A stretch of 64,000 nucleotides of DNA. Origin: Sporolactobacillus sp. CQH2019 (lineage in GTDB: Bacteria > Bacillota > Bacilli > Bacillales > Sporolactobacillaceae). Under the pieces are notes generated by a model that saw only the letters and a list, made by a program, of their open reading frames with translations, did no database searches and was not told the DNA's origin. Made by a program: the position numbers and the translations under genes. This document shows, one piece after another, positions 7,621 through 16,075 of this stretch. The stretch's first letter is position 1; each line of letters starts with the position of its first letter. Location of the stretch: assembly GCF_028765345.1 (NCBI RefSeq), contig NZ_JARAJZ010000005.1:91640-155639 (forward strand). The letters are read 5' to 3'.

Positions 7621-8118
7621 GTGGAAGGTCGGATCAATCGAATCAAGAAACAGCTTCATGCGCAGAAGTATAAGTTGACTCCTCAGCGCGAAGCAACAGT
7701 CAGAGTTTTGCTTGAAAACGAACAAGATCATCTCAGTGCGGAAGATGTCTACCTCCTCGTGAAAGAAAAGGCGCCGGAAATCGGTCTGGCTACCGTTTAC
7801 CGGACACTTGAACTGTTAACCGAACTAAAAGTCGTTGACAAGATCAACTTTGGAGACGGCGTCTCGCGTTATGACCTGCGTCAGGAGGGGGCCAACCATT
7901 TTCATCATCATCTCGTCTGCATCGAATGCGGTGCAGTGGACGAGATACAGGAAGATCTTCTCGGCGATGTGGAAAAACTGGTAGAGCGCAGATGGCATTT
8001 TAAAGTAAAAGACCACCGTCTGACTTTTCACGGTATCTGCCACCGCTGCCTGGAAAAACATGAAGCAGAGAACCAGGCCCGTGAAAATGAACAAGAACAT
8101 GAAGTGGAAAAAGTATAA
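7621..8118 (+). CDS. fur: Ferric uptake regulator Fur
   Basis: A 165-residue iron-dependent repressor. The N-terminal winged helix (RIKKQLHAQKYKLTPQREAT, then GLATVYRTLELL) is followed by a metal-binding dimer domain with HFHHHLVCIECG and CHRC, the two CxxC zinc-site pairs. It closely resembles B. subtilis Fur but has an acidic tail after CLEKH that is longer than usual. The GTG at 7621 follows GAGGGGGGA and matches the family N-terminus. Its promoter carries a Fur/PerR-type box, so auto- or cross-regulation by PerR is likely. Confidence 0.95.
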   Translation: MEGRINRIKKQLHAQKYKLTPQREATVRVLLENEQDHLSAEDVYLLVKEKAPEIGLATVYRTLELLTELKVVDKINFGDGVSRYDLRQEGANHFHHHLVCIECGAVDEIQEDLLGDVEKLVERRWHFKVKDHRLTFHGICHRCLEKHEAENQARENEQEHEVEKV

Positions 8119-8162
8119 TATCAATCAAAGGCAGCGGAATTTGTATCAAAAATCCGCCGGGT

Positions 8163-8198
8163 AAAACAGTCTGAAGAGGAAAGGGCAGGCTGTTTTTT
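8163..8198 (+). terminator. Terminator after fur
   Basis: AAAACAGTCTG pairs with CAGGCTGTTTT (one G-T pair) and ends in a run of T. Confidence 0.75.
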
Positions 8199-8316
8199 CA
8201 TTTGTCCGGCCTGCTTGTTCCCGAATGCATCCGGAAACAACGGTTACGGTGCTGGCTATTCAATCTGATTCTATCATTGAACAAAGCAGCTCTCTCCGGA
8301 ATATTTGCGGGAGCTT

Positions 8317-8360
8317 CAGGCATATCCATAAGTAAATCCTGATTTTACGGGATATGCCTG
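8317..8360 (+). repeat. Long inverted repeat just before yqzK
   Basis: Perfect 11-bp arms CAGGCATATCC (8317-8327) and GGATATGCCTG (8350-8360) enclose a nested near-palindrome (GTAAATC/GATTTTAC). The hairpin ends a few bases before the first yqzK start codon, without a T run. It may be an operator or a translation-controlling structure. Confidence 0.6.
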
Positions 8361-8382
8361 ATCAATGAGGATGAACGGGGCA

Positions 8383-8628
8383 ATGAAGGAGTATCTGCAA
8401 ATCACTCTGCGGGTCTGGAAAATGTTAATTGTTTTCATCGCGCTGACGGTCTTCTTTTATTTGGGACTGGCCTGGGTGGACCGGCAGCAGGCCAATTTTC
8501 ATCGATATGATGAACGCGGGAACGACGCGGTCAAAGTCAGTGCCGGCCAACAGCCGGCCGGCATGCTTGAAGACAGTGCCCGGGATTTTTGGATGCGGAT
8601 CCGTGAATTTTTGCAGGACGGAGAATGA
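8383..8628 (+). CDS. yqzK: YqzK-like membrane protein (DUF4227)
   Basis: An 81-residue protein with one membrane segment (residues about 10-30, MLIVFIALTVFFYLGLAW) and a short polar tail ending FWMRIREFLQDGE. This is the DUF4227/YqzK family, always found between fur and xerD in Bacilli; its role is unknown. Three ATGs are possible (8365, 8371, 8383). The last, MKEYLQITLR, matches family N-termini best, but the ribosome binding site does not decide. The gene abuts xerD. Confidence 0.75.
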   Translation: MKEYLQITLRVWKMLIVFIALTVFFYLGLAWVDRQQANFHRYDERGNDAVKVSAGQQPAGMLEDSARDFWMRIREFLQDGE

Positions 8629-8633
8629 GAAGC

Positions 8634-9524
8634 ATGCAGGAACAGCTGAATGATTTTCTGAATGGGCTGAAGCGCGAACGCGGTCTTTCAATGAACACTC
8701 TGGATGCCTACCGAAGAGACCTTATCCAATATATCGATTTTCTGAAAACCGAAGCCGGGTGCCGTTTCTGGACGCAAGTGACGGAGATTCACGTGATGAA
8801 GTACCTGTACTGGCTGAGAGACAAAGGAAGCGCTCCGGCGACGCTGGCCCGTAAGGCAGCCGCAGTCCGCGGTTTTCACCGCTTTCTGCTGAGAAAACAC
8901 CAGACAGACCGCGATCCGTCCTATGCAATCGAGGTACCGCGGGTCGAACCGAAATATCCCAGCATCCTGTCGATCGGCGAAATTGAGACACTGCTCGATG
9001 CACCCGATAAAGGAAGTGATGCGGGCCGCCGCGACCGCGCGATGCTGGAATTATTGTATGCGACCGGTATGCGTGTGAGCGAACTTGTCCTGCTGGACCT
9101 TAATGATCTGAACCTGATGATGGGATTTGTCCGCTGCAGCGCCGGAAAAGGCAGCGAGCGTGTCATTCCTCTCGGCAGCAAGGCCCGGCAGGCGGTGCAA
9201 TTATACATAACCGAGGTTCGGGAAAAAACGGATCGCTGCTCGGATAGGCAAGCGCTTTTTCTCAATCATCAGGGACGGCGGATTACGAGGCAGGGCTTCT
9301 GGAAGATTCTCAAGCGATATGCACAGGAAACGGGTATCAGGGCATCGCTGTCCCCGGAAACGCTCCGGCATTCACTGGAAGCGCATCTGCTTGAAAACGG
9401 AGCCGATCCCGAATCGGTTGAAGAGCTGATGGGACGCACGGACAAGCTGGCTTCACAAAGATACCCGCGCCCCGCGAAAGAGCGTCTGAAAGATGTTTAT
9501 GCCCGCTGCCATCCCCGTGCCTGA
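8634..9524 (+). CDS. xerD: Site-specific tyrosine recombinase XerD, active site altered
   Basis: A 296-residue XerD/RipX homologue, the partner of XerC/CodV that resolves chromosome dimers at dif. The N-terminal SAM-like domain is followed by the catalytic domain with RDRAMLELLYATGMRVSEL (catalytic Arg) and GKGSERVIPLG (catalytic Lys; one residue shorter than the usual GKGNKER). The HxxR motif reads SPETLRHS, with Glu (codon 9357-9359) for the first His. The usual GH before the nucleophile reads MGRTDK, with Arg at 9435-9437. The nucleophile Tyr is kept (SQRYPRP). Start at 8634 fits family length and the GGAG ten bases upstream. Catalysis may be impaired. Confidence 0.88.
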   Translation: MQEQLNDFLNGLKRERGLSMNTLDAYRRDLIQYIDFLKTEAGCRFWTQVTEIHVMKYLYWLRDKGSAPATLARKAAAVRGFHRFLLRKHQTDRDPSYAIEVPRVEPKYPSILSIGEIETLLDAPDKGSDAGRRDRAMLELLYATGMRVSELVLLDLNDLNLMMGFVRCSAGKGSERVIPLGSKARQAVQLYITEVREKTDRCSDRQALFLNHQGRRITRQGFWKILKRYAQETGIRASLSPETLRHSLEAHLLENGADPESVEELMGRTDKLASQRYPRPAKERLKDVYARCHPRA

Positions 9525-9561
9525 CGCAGCGGAAAAAAGGATCGCCAATTAGAGTGGAGAG

Positions 9562-10386
9562 ATGAAGATGGAGCAGGTCGAAGAAGTCATTGAATGCATG
9601 CGGGCAAAGACCCGGAAGAATCCGAAGATCGGACTGATTCTCGGTTCGGGGCTCGGCGATCTTGCGGCGGCTATCGCCGGCGCCGACCGGATTCCTTATC
9701 AATCGCTGCCCCACTTCCCAAAGCCGACGGTTGAGGGCCACAAAGGACAATTTGTGATCGGCCGATTGGAAGATCAAAATGTCATTGCGATGCAGGGACG
9801 TTATCATTACTATGAAGGCTATTCGCTGAAACAAGTTTCTTTTCCTGTCCGTGTGATGAAGGCGCTCGGAATTGAGTATCTGATTGTGACCAATGCCGCC
9901 GGCGGAATCAACACGGACTTTCGCCCCGGCGATCTGATGCTGATCCGCGATCATATCAATATGCTCGGCGGAAGCCCGCTGATCGGAGCGAACGATGAGA
10001 AGACAGGCCCGCGTTTTCCGGATATGTCCGCGGCTTATCAGGCCGCTCTGATTGATCTGGGAAAGAAGGCGGCTTCTTCAATCGGCATCAATATCAGGGA
10101 GGGCGTCTATCTGGCAACTCCCGGTCCGCAATATGAGACTCCGGCAGAAATCCGGATGATGCGCGCTCTCGGTGCCGACGCCGTCGGCATGTCGACCGTA
10201 CCTGAAGTCATTGAGGCAAACCATGCCGGCCTTAAAGTCCTCGGTATTTCATGTATCACGAATATGGCGAGCGGCATTCTCAACCGGCCGCTTTCCCATA
10301 CAGAAGTGATGGATACGGCCCGTCGGGTGAAAGAAAATTTCACAGGATTGATTAAAGAGATTATACGGACGATCGGCACCTGCTGA
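9562..10386 (+). CDS. punA: Purine nucleoside phosphorylase, trimeric type
   Basis: A 274-residue type I (trimeric) purine nucleoside phosphorylase, B. subtilis PupG/PunA, which splits guanosine and inosine with phosphate. Motifs in order are LILGSGLGDLA (phosphate loop), GRYHYYEGY, VTNAAGGIN, and GPQYETPAEIRM followed by GADAVGMSTVPE and the base-site SCITNMASG. The ATG follows GTGGAGAG. In B. subtilis drm lies between ripX and this gene; here drm is absent and punA follows xerD directly. Confidence 0.95.
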   Translation: MKMEQVEEVIECMRAKTRKNPKIGLILGSGLGDLAAAIAGADRIPYQSLPHFPKPTVEGHKGQFVIGRLEDQNVIAMQGRYHYYEGYSLKQVSFPVRVMKALGIEYLIVTNAAGGINTDFRPGDLMLIRDHINMLGGSPLIGANDEKTGPRFPDMSAAYQAALIDLGKKAASSIGINIREGVYLATPGPQYETPAEIRMMRALGADAVGMSTVPEVIEANHAGLKVLGISCITNMASGILNRPLSHTEVMDTARRVKENFTGLIKEIIRTIGTC

Positions 10387-10916
10387 AGATTTTTAAATAA
10401 GCTGTTTTAAAAAAATGAATATTTCTTTGGTTCCTGTATTCGGCCGGCCGCGAGTGCGAGGCCTTCATCCGCTCATCTGATGAGAGGCAGATATCTATTC
10501 TTTTGTCGGTGCGGGCAGCGATAGACTTCTCTGAAGGGTGATATCGTGGTCGGAGAGGCGTTAAATCGCGGAAATGCCCGCTTTTTAAATTCATCGGCAT
10601 CCAGACAAAATCGCCGGGTATACCCCGCTGGAAAACCGCCGGTCAGCTGCCACGATCATCCGTAACCCGCCGCTATATTGTCAGCAAACAGCCCAATATC
10701 AACAGTTAGAGTCCAAGAATCAACAATGAAACGCAGAATAGCGACAGCAGCGGCTGAAGAATCAATAAGCGTGAATAATCAGAACTTTAAAAGGCGCCGG
10801 CAACTGTGGGGCAGAGCAGCTTTAAGACACTATGATTCTTATAAAAAAGAGGAGCAGCTGTTTTCGGTATGGAAAGGACAGAGGAGGCTCTCCTAAAAGC
10901 CTTTTAAAATTCAAGA
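10387..10916. other. Gene-free stretch with a degenerate repeat
   Basis: No convincing gene. From about 10478 to 10710 the sequence shows patchy similarity to 36136-36315: shared 12-mers AAAATCGCCGGG and TATCAACAGTTA, plus alignable stretches around ATTCTTTTG and CTCTGAA-GATATC-GGCGTTA. This may be a decayed mobile element or repeat. The right part (10710-10916) is purine-rich and precedes a strong terminator, so a small RNA ending at 10955 is possible. Confidence 0.35.
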
Positions 10917-10955
10917 ACCGGAGAGAAATTTGCAAGAAAATTTTTCTCCGGTTTT
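10917..10955 (+). terminator. Strong terminator in punA-dacF gap
   Basis: AACCGGAGA and TCTCCGGTT form a long stem extended by AAATTT pairs and followed by T. It does not directly follow a recognised gene. Confidence 0.8.
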
Positions 10956-11016
10956 TCTTGTGTAAAGGACAGTTCTCCTCCGCCGTACGATTCCTTTGGG
11001 CATTCTTCATCAGGTT

Positions 11017-11045
11017 AAGATCCTGCTTCGGCGGGATCTTTTTTT
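11017..11045 (+). terminator. Terminator upstream of dacF
   Basis: AAGATCCTGC-TTCG-GCGGGATCTT stem with a stable TTCG loop and seven T. It insulates dacF from upstream transcription. Confidence 0.85.
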
Positions 11046-11059
11046 CTCGCCTTTATTCA

Positions 11060-11088
11060 GTATAAAAGATCCGATTCTGGAAAAAATA
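11060..11088 (+). promoter_or_regulatory. Sigma-F promoter of dacF
   Basis: GTATA (11060-11064), 14 bases, then GGAAAAAATA (11079-11088) fits the forespore sigma-F consensus GYATA and GGNNANANTR at all defined positions. B. subtilis dacF is a sigma-F gene. Confidence 0.65.
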
Positions 11089-11115
11089 GAGAAGATTATA
11101 GGAGGAGGTAGAATC

Positions 11116-12288
11116 ATGAAGGCTTTTTCAGCATTTCTGCTCTGTACGCTGCTGCTTTTCGCGACACTTGTGCCGGCGGCGGCAGCTTCCGCGCAGACGG
11201 CCGGCACACCGGCCGGGAAGGCGCAGCAGGTGAAGTCGGCCATCGTCATCGAAGAGGGAACGGGGAAAGTGCTCTATCAGATGAACGCAGACAAGGAACT
11301 GCCGCCTGCAAGCATGACGAAAATAATGACGCTTTTACTAATTTTTAAGGCGCTGAGCCGGCATCAGATTTCGCTGAATGATAAGGTAACGGTCAGCGAG
11401 CATGCCGCGTCGATGGGAGGCTCGCAGGTTTTTCTTGAACCGGGGGAGACCATGACTGTCAACGAGATGCTCAAAGCGATCGCCATTGCCTCCGGGAACG
11501 ATGCATCGATGGCTATGGCTGAATATATCGCCGGATCTGAGAAAGCGTTTGTACTGCAAATGAATCAGGAAGCGAAATCACTTGGATTAACACACACGAA
11601 ATTCCAGAATCCGACGGGCCTTCCTGTACAGGACCATTACTCGAGCGCACACGATATGGCCGTCATGGCCCGCGAACTTGCCCGATATGATCAGGTTTTT
11701 AACTATACCTCCAAATATGAGGACTACTTGCGCCAGAACACAGATAAGAAGTTCTGGCTGGTCAACACCAATAAACTGATCAAAACTTACCCGGGCGCGG
11801 ACGGATTGAAAACAGGTTTTACGAATGAGGCCAAATACTGCCTGACGGCGACGGCAAAACGGGGCAGTATGAGGGTGATTGCCGTTGTCATGGGCGCCCC
11901 TTCTCCAAAAGAAAGAAATAAGGAAGTAGCGGCGCTGATGGACGAAGCTTTTGCCAATTACACGACCAAGCAGATCCTTGGGAAAAACGCGACGGTCGCT
12001 TCAGCTAAAGTGAACAAGGGGAGTCGCGGGCAAGTCCCCGTTGTTACCGGAAATCCTGCCGTCCTGCTCCTGAAGAAAGGGGAGGACGCGAACGGGCTTC
12101 AGAAAAAGGTCGACATACCGCACTCGCTTCAGGCACCAATCAAGGCGGGAACCGTTGTCGGCTATTACACGATCAGCAAGAATCATCAGGTTATTTCGCG
12201 GACGCCTTTGGTCGTGAATGAAAATATTAAACGGGCGTCCTGGTGGCAGCTTTTTAAGCGAAGCGCCGGATCGATCCTGACCCATTAA
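11116..12288 (+). CDS. dacF: Forespore D-alanyl-D-alanine carboxypeptidase DacF
   Basis: A 390-residue penicillin-binding protein of the peptidase S11 family that trims D-Ala from peptidoglycan stem peptides; DacF helps set spore cortex crosslinking. A signal peptide (FLLCTLLLFATLVPAAAASA) is followed by the active-site triad SMTK, SGN (IASGNDASM) and KTG (DGLKTGFTNEA). The C-terminal domain after residue 300 ends in an amphipathic helix WWQLFKRSAG for membrane attachment. The ATG at 11116 follows GGAGGAGG. As in B. subtilis it precedes spoIIAA. Confidence 0.94.
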   Translation: MKAFSAFLLCTLLLFATLVPAAAASAQTAGTPAGKAQQVKSAIVIEEGTGKVLYQMNADKELPPASMTKIMTLLLIFKALSRHQISLNDKVTVSEHAASMGGSQVFLEPGETMTVNEMLKAIAIASGNDASMAMAEYIAGSEKAFVLQMNQEAKSLGLTHTKFQNPTGLPVQDHYSSAHDMAVMARELARYDQVFNYTSKYEDYLRQNTDKKFWLVNTNKLIKTYPGADGLKTGFTNEAKYCLTATAKRGSMRVIAVVMGAPSPKERNKEVAALMDEAFANYTTKQILGKNATVASAKVNKGSRGQVPVVTGNPAVLLLKKGEDANGLQKKVDIPHSLQAPIKAGTVVGYYTISKNHQVISRTPLVVNENIKRASWWQLFKRSAGSILTH

Positions 12289-12343
12289 GCAAAAACGCGA
12301 GATTTGCTGATTAAGCACTAGTTCTGTCGGCAGGCAGGAACAC

Positions 12344-12367
12344 AGGAAAAGGGCGGCGAAAAGAACA
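12344..12367 (+). promoter_or_regulatory. Candidate sigma-H promoter of the spoIIA operon
   Basis: AGGAAAA (12344-12350) and GAAC (12363-12366) at about 12 bases resemble the sigma-H elements AGGAWWW and GAAT. The -10 has one mismatch. In B. subtilis spoIIAA is transcribed from a sigma-H promoter. Confidence 0.4.
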
Positions 12368-12491
12368 CATACAAGACGGATTCACGGCAGGTTGATATCT
12401 GCGGCCTGTCGGCATATCCGCCCCTTTATCCTGAAACAGCGAAGGAGCCGACGCTTAAAAAAGGCTTTAACCGGGAGAGGAGAGAGTCAGA

Positions 12492-12842
12492 TTGAGTCTG
12501 CAAATCGATTTGGAAGTGAAAAACGGCGTGCTTTGCATCCGGCTCGCCGGGGAACTGGATCATCATACAGCGGATGAACTGCGGGAAAAAGTTAATGCGG
12601 TGATGGAAGAAGAAATGGTTCATCATATTCTGCTGAATCTTGGAAATCTGACATTTATGGACAGTTCGGGCCTTGGTGTAATTCTTGGCCGCTACAAGAA
12701 GATTGTCGGCCTTGGCGGCGAAATGGTTGTCTGCTCGATATCGCCGTCCGTCCGCCGGCTGTTTGAGCTGAGCGGAATGTTTAAAATCATCCGTTTTGAA
12801 GCGGATGAAGAATATGCCCTGCACACTCTGGGGGTGGCCTGA
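12492..12842 (+). CDS. spoIIAA: Anti-sigma F factor antagonist SpoIIAA
   Basis: A 116-residue STAS-domain protein. Unphosphorylated SpoIIAA frees sigma F by binding SpoIIAB. The serine that SpoIIAB phosphorylates is in [15 protein letters not shown], the family signature. The start is a TTG at 12492 behind GGGAGAGGAGAGAG. It forms the operon spoIIAA-spoIIAB-sigF with no gap before spoIIAB. Confidence 0.96.
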   Translation: MSLQIDLEVKNGVLCIRLAGELDHHTADELREKVNAVMEEEMVHHILLNLGNLTFMDSSGLGVILGRYKKIVGLGGEMVVCSISPSVRRLFELSGMFKIIRFEADEEYALHTLGVA

Positions 12843-13283
12843 ATGAAAAATGAGATGTCGCTTTCTTTTTCGGCAGTCAGCGAAAATGAATCGTTTGCCC
12901 GTGTCGCGGTGGCGGCTTTCGTAGCTCAGCTTGATCCGACCTTGGACGAGCTGACGGAAATAAAGACGGTTGTATCCGAAGCCGTTACAAATTGCATCAT
13001 TCACGGCTATGAAAACAGCGGAAAAGGCCGGGTCAGAATCACGGTTTCGCTTGAAGACGGAACCGTCAGTTTAAGCGTTCATGATGACGGAGTCGGGATA
13101 AAAGATGTTGAGCAGGCGAAGCAGCCGCTCTTTACGACGAAACCGGAACTGGAACGATCGGGAATGGGCTTTACGATTATGGAAAATTTCATGGATCATG
13201 TGACGGTGGAAACAGAGGAAGGCAAAGGAACGACCGTGATCATGACAAAGGAAATGATTCATAACAGAGCGGTCTGCAAGTAG
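12843..13283 (+). CDS. spoIIAB: Anti-sigma F factor SpoIIAB
   Basis: A 146-residue serine kinase and anti-sigma factor with a GHKL ATPase fold. Motifs are [13 protein letters not shown] (N box), [11 protein letters not shown] (G1) and [15 protein letters not shown] (G2 and lid). It holds sigma F inactive before septation and phosphorylates SpoIIAA. The ATG directly follows the spoIIAA stop, suggesting translational coupling. Confidence 0.96.
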   Translation: MKNEMSLSFSAVSENESFARVAVAAFVAQLDPTLDELTEIKTVVSEAVTNCIIHGYENSGKGRVRITVSLEDGTVSLSVHDDGVGIKDVEQAKQPLFTTKPELERSGMGFTIMENFMDHVTVETEEGKGTTVIMTKEMIHNRAVCK

Positions 13284-13295
13284 GGAGATATGTGT

Positions 13296-14054
13296 ATGGA
13301 GCTTGATCGGAAAATCGGAGCCAAGGAACCGCTGCTGGACGACGGAGAAGTCAAGGCACTGATTAAGCGCAGTCAGTCAGGAGATCATGAAGCACGCGAT
13401 CAGCTGGTGAAGAAGAATATGAGACTCGTCTGGTCGGTCGTTCAGCGGTTTATCAACCGGGGCTATGAACCGGACGATCTGTTTCAGATCGGCTGTATCG
13501 GGCTGCTGAAGTCGGTTGACAAATTCGATCTTTCTTTTGATGTCAAATTCTCGACGTACGCCGTACCGATGATTATCGGGGAAATTCAGCGTTTCATCAG
13601 GGACGACGGTGCGGTCAAGGTCAGCCGTTCATTAAAGGAAACCGGGATCAGAGTCAGGAAGAAACGCGATGAGCTGTCGAAGAAGCTCGGACGTAATCCA
13701 ACGATCGGCGAGCTCTCCGATGCGCTCGATCTATCTCCTGAAGATATTGTGCTTTCTCAGGAGGCGATCCGGGCACCGTCATCCATTCATGAAACGGTCT
13801 TTGAAAATGACGGCGATCCGATCACAATCCTGGACCAGATTTCAGATGGGGAAAGCGGCAAATGGTTTGATAAGATGGTCGTCCGGGAAGCTGTGGAGCA
13901 TCTTGATGAACGGGAAAAGCTGATTGTCTATCTTCGTTATTATAAAGACCAGACACAGACCGAAGTCGCCTCACGTCTGGGAATTTCCCAGGTTCAGGTT
14001 TCCCGGCTTGAAAAAAAAATACTGGAAGAAATTAAAAGCCAGATGGCTGAATAG
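13296..14054 (+). CDS. sigF: RNA polymerase forespore sigma factor SigF
   Basis: A 252-residue sigma-70 family factor (about 255 in B. subtilis) that directs early forespore transcription. Region 2 holds NMRLVWSVVQRFINRGYEPDD and LFQIGCIGLLK. Region 3 follows RRDDGAV-like RDDGAVKVSRSL. Region 4 holds REKLIVYLRYYKDQTQTEVA and the recognition helix GISQVQVSRLE. The ATG at 13296 is preferred over 13290 because GGGAG then sits eight bases upstream. It is the last gene of the operon and is followed by a terminator. Confidence 0.96.
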   Translation: MELDRKIGAKEPLLDDGEVKALIKRSQSGDHEARDQLVKKNMRLVWSVVQRFINRGYEPDDLFQIGCIGLLKSVDKFDLSFDVKFSTYAVPMIIGEIQRFIRDDGAVKVSRSLKETGIRVRKKRDELSKKLGRNPTIGELSDALDLSPEDIVLSQEAIRAPSSIHETVFENDGDPITILDQISDGESGKWFDKMVVREAVEHLDEREKLIVYLRYYKDQTQTEVASRLGISQVQVSRLEKKILEEIKSQMAE

Positions 14055-14060
14055 CCTTCA

Positions 14061-14104
14061 AAAAAAATGATCCGCTCTTTCCGCAGAGCCGGATCATTTT
14101 TTTT
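14061..14104 (+). terminator. Terminator of the spoIIA operon
   Basis: AAAAAAATGATCCG pairs with CGGATCATTTTTTT, with an inner CTCT/AGAG stem, and ends in T. Confidence 0.9.
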
Positions 14105-14159
14105 GAACGGTACCGGATTAAAAAAGGCAACGGTTCGCCTGACTGTGAATCGGAGGCCT

Positions 14160-14188
14160 GCATATTTTTCACCATCCGGCAGATAATA
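14160..14188 (+). promoter_or_regulatory. Candidate sigma-G promoter of the spoVA operon
   Basis: GCATA (14160-14164), 17 bases, then GATAATA (14182-14188) matches the late forespore sigma-G consensus with one mismatch in the -10. The spoVA operon is sigma-G controlled in B. subtilis. Confidence 0.5.
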
Positions 14189-14214
14189 AAATTTCAGAAG
14201 GGAGCTTGATCACG

Positions 14215-14664
14215 ATGCTAAATGACCCGAAAAATTACAGCAAGAATATTAAACCCTTTCAACCGAGAGTTCCGTATTTCATGAACTGCCTGAAAGCCTT
14301 TTTCGTCGGGGGCCTGATTTGTCTCGCCGGCCAGTGTATCCAGACCGGCTATATCTACTTTTTTCATTTTACAAAACAATCGGCAGGCGATCCGACCGCC
14401 GCAACACTGATTCTTATTTCGGCATTAATGACCGGATTCGGCTTCTATGATAAAATTGCCCGATTTGCCGGAGCGGGTTCAATCGTTCCGGTTACCGGAT
14501 TTGCCAATTCGATAACCAGTGCGGCTCTGGAACACAAAAATGAAGGGATCGTCCTCGGCATCGCAACCAATTTATTTTCGCTGGCCGGGGCCGTGATCGT
14601 CTTCGGAGTCGTTTCTGCAGCCGTCCTCGGCATCATCCGTCTATTTATTGAGCAGATTTTCTAG
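14215..14664 (+). CDS. spoVAC: Stage V sporulation protein AC
   Basis: A 149-residue inner-membrane protein, part of the SpoVA channel that moves dipicolinic acid into the forespore and out on germination; SpoVAC acts as a mechanosensitive channel in B. subtilis. Family sequence is clear: CLKAFFVGGLICLAGQ, ATLILISALMTGFGFYDK and GAGSIVPVTGFANS. The ATG at 14215 is preferred over a TTG at 14206 because of AGAAGGGAG spacing. It is the first gene of the operon; spoVAA and spoVAB are not upstream. Confidence 0.95.
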   Translation: MLNDPKNYSKNIKPFQPRVPYFMNCLKAFFVGGLICLAGQCIQTGYIYFFHFTKQSAGDPTAATLILISALMTGFGFYDKIARFAGAGSIVPVTGFANSITSAALEHKNEGIVLGIATNLFSLAGAVIVFGVVSAAVLGIIRLFIEQIF

Positions 14665-14680
14665 AGAGGAGGAAACGCCA

Positions 14681-15700
14681 GTGAGCAAGCTGAGAAAACA
14701 AACATGGCGGTTTGATCACCCGATTTTTCTTGCCGCAACCGGAACAACGGTCGGACCGCTCGAGTCGCGCGGTCCGCTTTCGGGAAATTTTGACAAAGCC
14801 TATGAATCGCTGAACTGCGGAGAAAAGGATTGGATCGAAGCAGAGAAAACTTTGATGCGGCGGGCGATCTCTTACTGTCTTGCCAAAGCGGGAAAAATAG
14901 AAGGGGACATGGATTTGTTTCTGGCAGGAGATCTTATGGACCAGACGGTGACTTCCAATTTTATTGCACGGGAAAACCGGGTTCCTTTTTTCGGCATGTT
15001 CGGAGCCTGCTCAACGTCAATGGAAACGCTGGCGGCCGGGGCACAGCTGGTCGACAGCGGGTTTGCGGACAATGTCCTCTGCGCGGTCAGCAGTCATAAT
15101 GCGACGGCCGAGCGCCAATTCCGAAATCCGACAGAATACGGAGGGCCTTCCAATTTAACCCAAACGTTCACGGTGACCGGAGCGGGTGCGGCAATCGTGA
15201 CAAAAGAACCGGGTAAAGTCCGGGTGAGCGAGGCGACAATCGGCAGAGTCATTGACTGGGGAATCGGGGATCCGAACAATCTGGGGTCGGCCATGGCCCC
15301 TGCAGCCGCGGACACCATCTGGGCTCATTTTCAGGACACAGGCCGGGTGCCCGAAGATTACGATCTGATTGTGACGGGCGACCTTTCAAGTGTCGGCGTT
15401 CCGATCCTGAGGGAACTGCTGATTGAAAAGGGACTGGATATTACGGATGTACATCAGGATTGCGGACTGATGATCTACAGCCCGGACCAGCCTGTCGGTG
15501 CGGGAGGAAGCGGATGCGCCTGTTCCGCAGTGGTGACCTACGGTTATTTGTACAAAAGACTGGCCGAAGGCTCCCTGAAGCGGGTTTTGGTCGTGGCTAC
15601 GGGAGCGCTTCTCAATAATGCAACGGCGAAACAGAAAGATACCATTCCGTGCATTGCCCACGGGGTTGTTCTTGAAACGGCAAAGGTGGGAGCAGAATGA
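14681..15700 (+). CDS. spoVAD: Stage V sporulation protein AD
   Basis: A 339-residue soluble SpoVA component with a thiolase-like fold that binds Ca-dipicolinate. It has the family opening [19 protein letters not shown] and the CSTSME and [11 protein letters not shown] stretches. Length matches the B. subtilis protein (338). The GTG at 14681 follows GAGGAGG. It overlaps spoVAEb by four bases (ATGA). Confidence 0.95.
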   Translation: MSKLRKQTWRFDHPIFLAATGTTVGPLESRGPLSGNFDKAYESLNCGEKDWIEAEKTLMRRAISYCLAKAGKIEGDMDLFLAGDLMDQTVTSNFIARENRVPFFGMFGACSTSMETLAAGAQLVDSGFADNVLCAVSSHNATAERQFRNPTEYGGPSNLTQTFTVTGAGAAIVTKEPGKVRVSEATIGRVIDWGIGDPNNLGSAMAPAAADTIWAHFQDTGRVPEDYDLIVTGDLSSVGVPILRELLIEKGLDITDVHQDCGLMIYSPDQPVGAGGSGCACSAVVTYGYLYKRLAEGSLKRVLVVATGALLNNATAKQKDTIPCIAHGVVLETAKVGAE

Positions 15701-16047
15701 TTTTTCTCTATGCTTTTCTTATCGGCGGTGCTATATGCGTAATCGGGCAGCTGCTTTTAGACGTTTTCAAGCTCACACCCGTTCATGTTGTTGTCTCATT
15801 TGTCGTTCTCGGTGCGGTGCTCGACGCATTCGGTCTCTACGATAAACTGATTGAATTTGCCGGGGCCGGGGCGACGGTTCCGATCACCAGTTTCGGCCAT
15901 TCTCTCCTGCACGGTGCGATGTCGGAGGGACATAAACACGGTTATCTCGGAATTGCAATCGGAATTTTTAAGCTGACCTCTTCCGGTATCACTTCGGCTA
16001 TTTTGTTCGGATTTCTTATCGCACTTTTCTTCAAACCGAGAGGATAG
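15697..16047 (+). CDS. spoVAEb: Stage V sporulation protein AE (AEb type)
   Basis: A 116-residue membrane protein homologous to SpoVAC, with [19 protein letters not shown] and [19 protein letters not shown]. It is part of the SpoVA dipicolinate channel. The start ATG overlaps the spoVAD stop. The small soluble AEa protein that follows it in B. subtilis is absent; spoVAF comes next. Confidence 0.95.
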   Translation: MIFLYAFLIGGAICVIGQLLLDVFKLTPVHVVVSFVVLGAVLDAFGLYDKLIEFAGAGATVPITSFGHSLLHGAMSEGHKHGYLGIAIGIFKLTSSGITSAILFGFLIALFFKPRG

Positions 16048-16075
16048 GCGAAAAGTCAAAGGGGAGTCAGAGGCT

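Noticed and set aside
10597-10830. Cobalamin-type riboswitch upstream of dacF
   Set aside because: GCCGGCAACTG-like words occur, but the B12 box and the required helices could not be found, and two terminators separate it from dacF.
10678-10896. 72-codon frame in the punA-dacF gap
   Set aside because: No ribosome binding site, no domain, low-complexity basic sequence; better seen as decayed repeat or RNA region.
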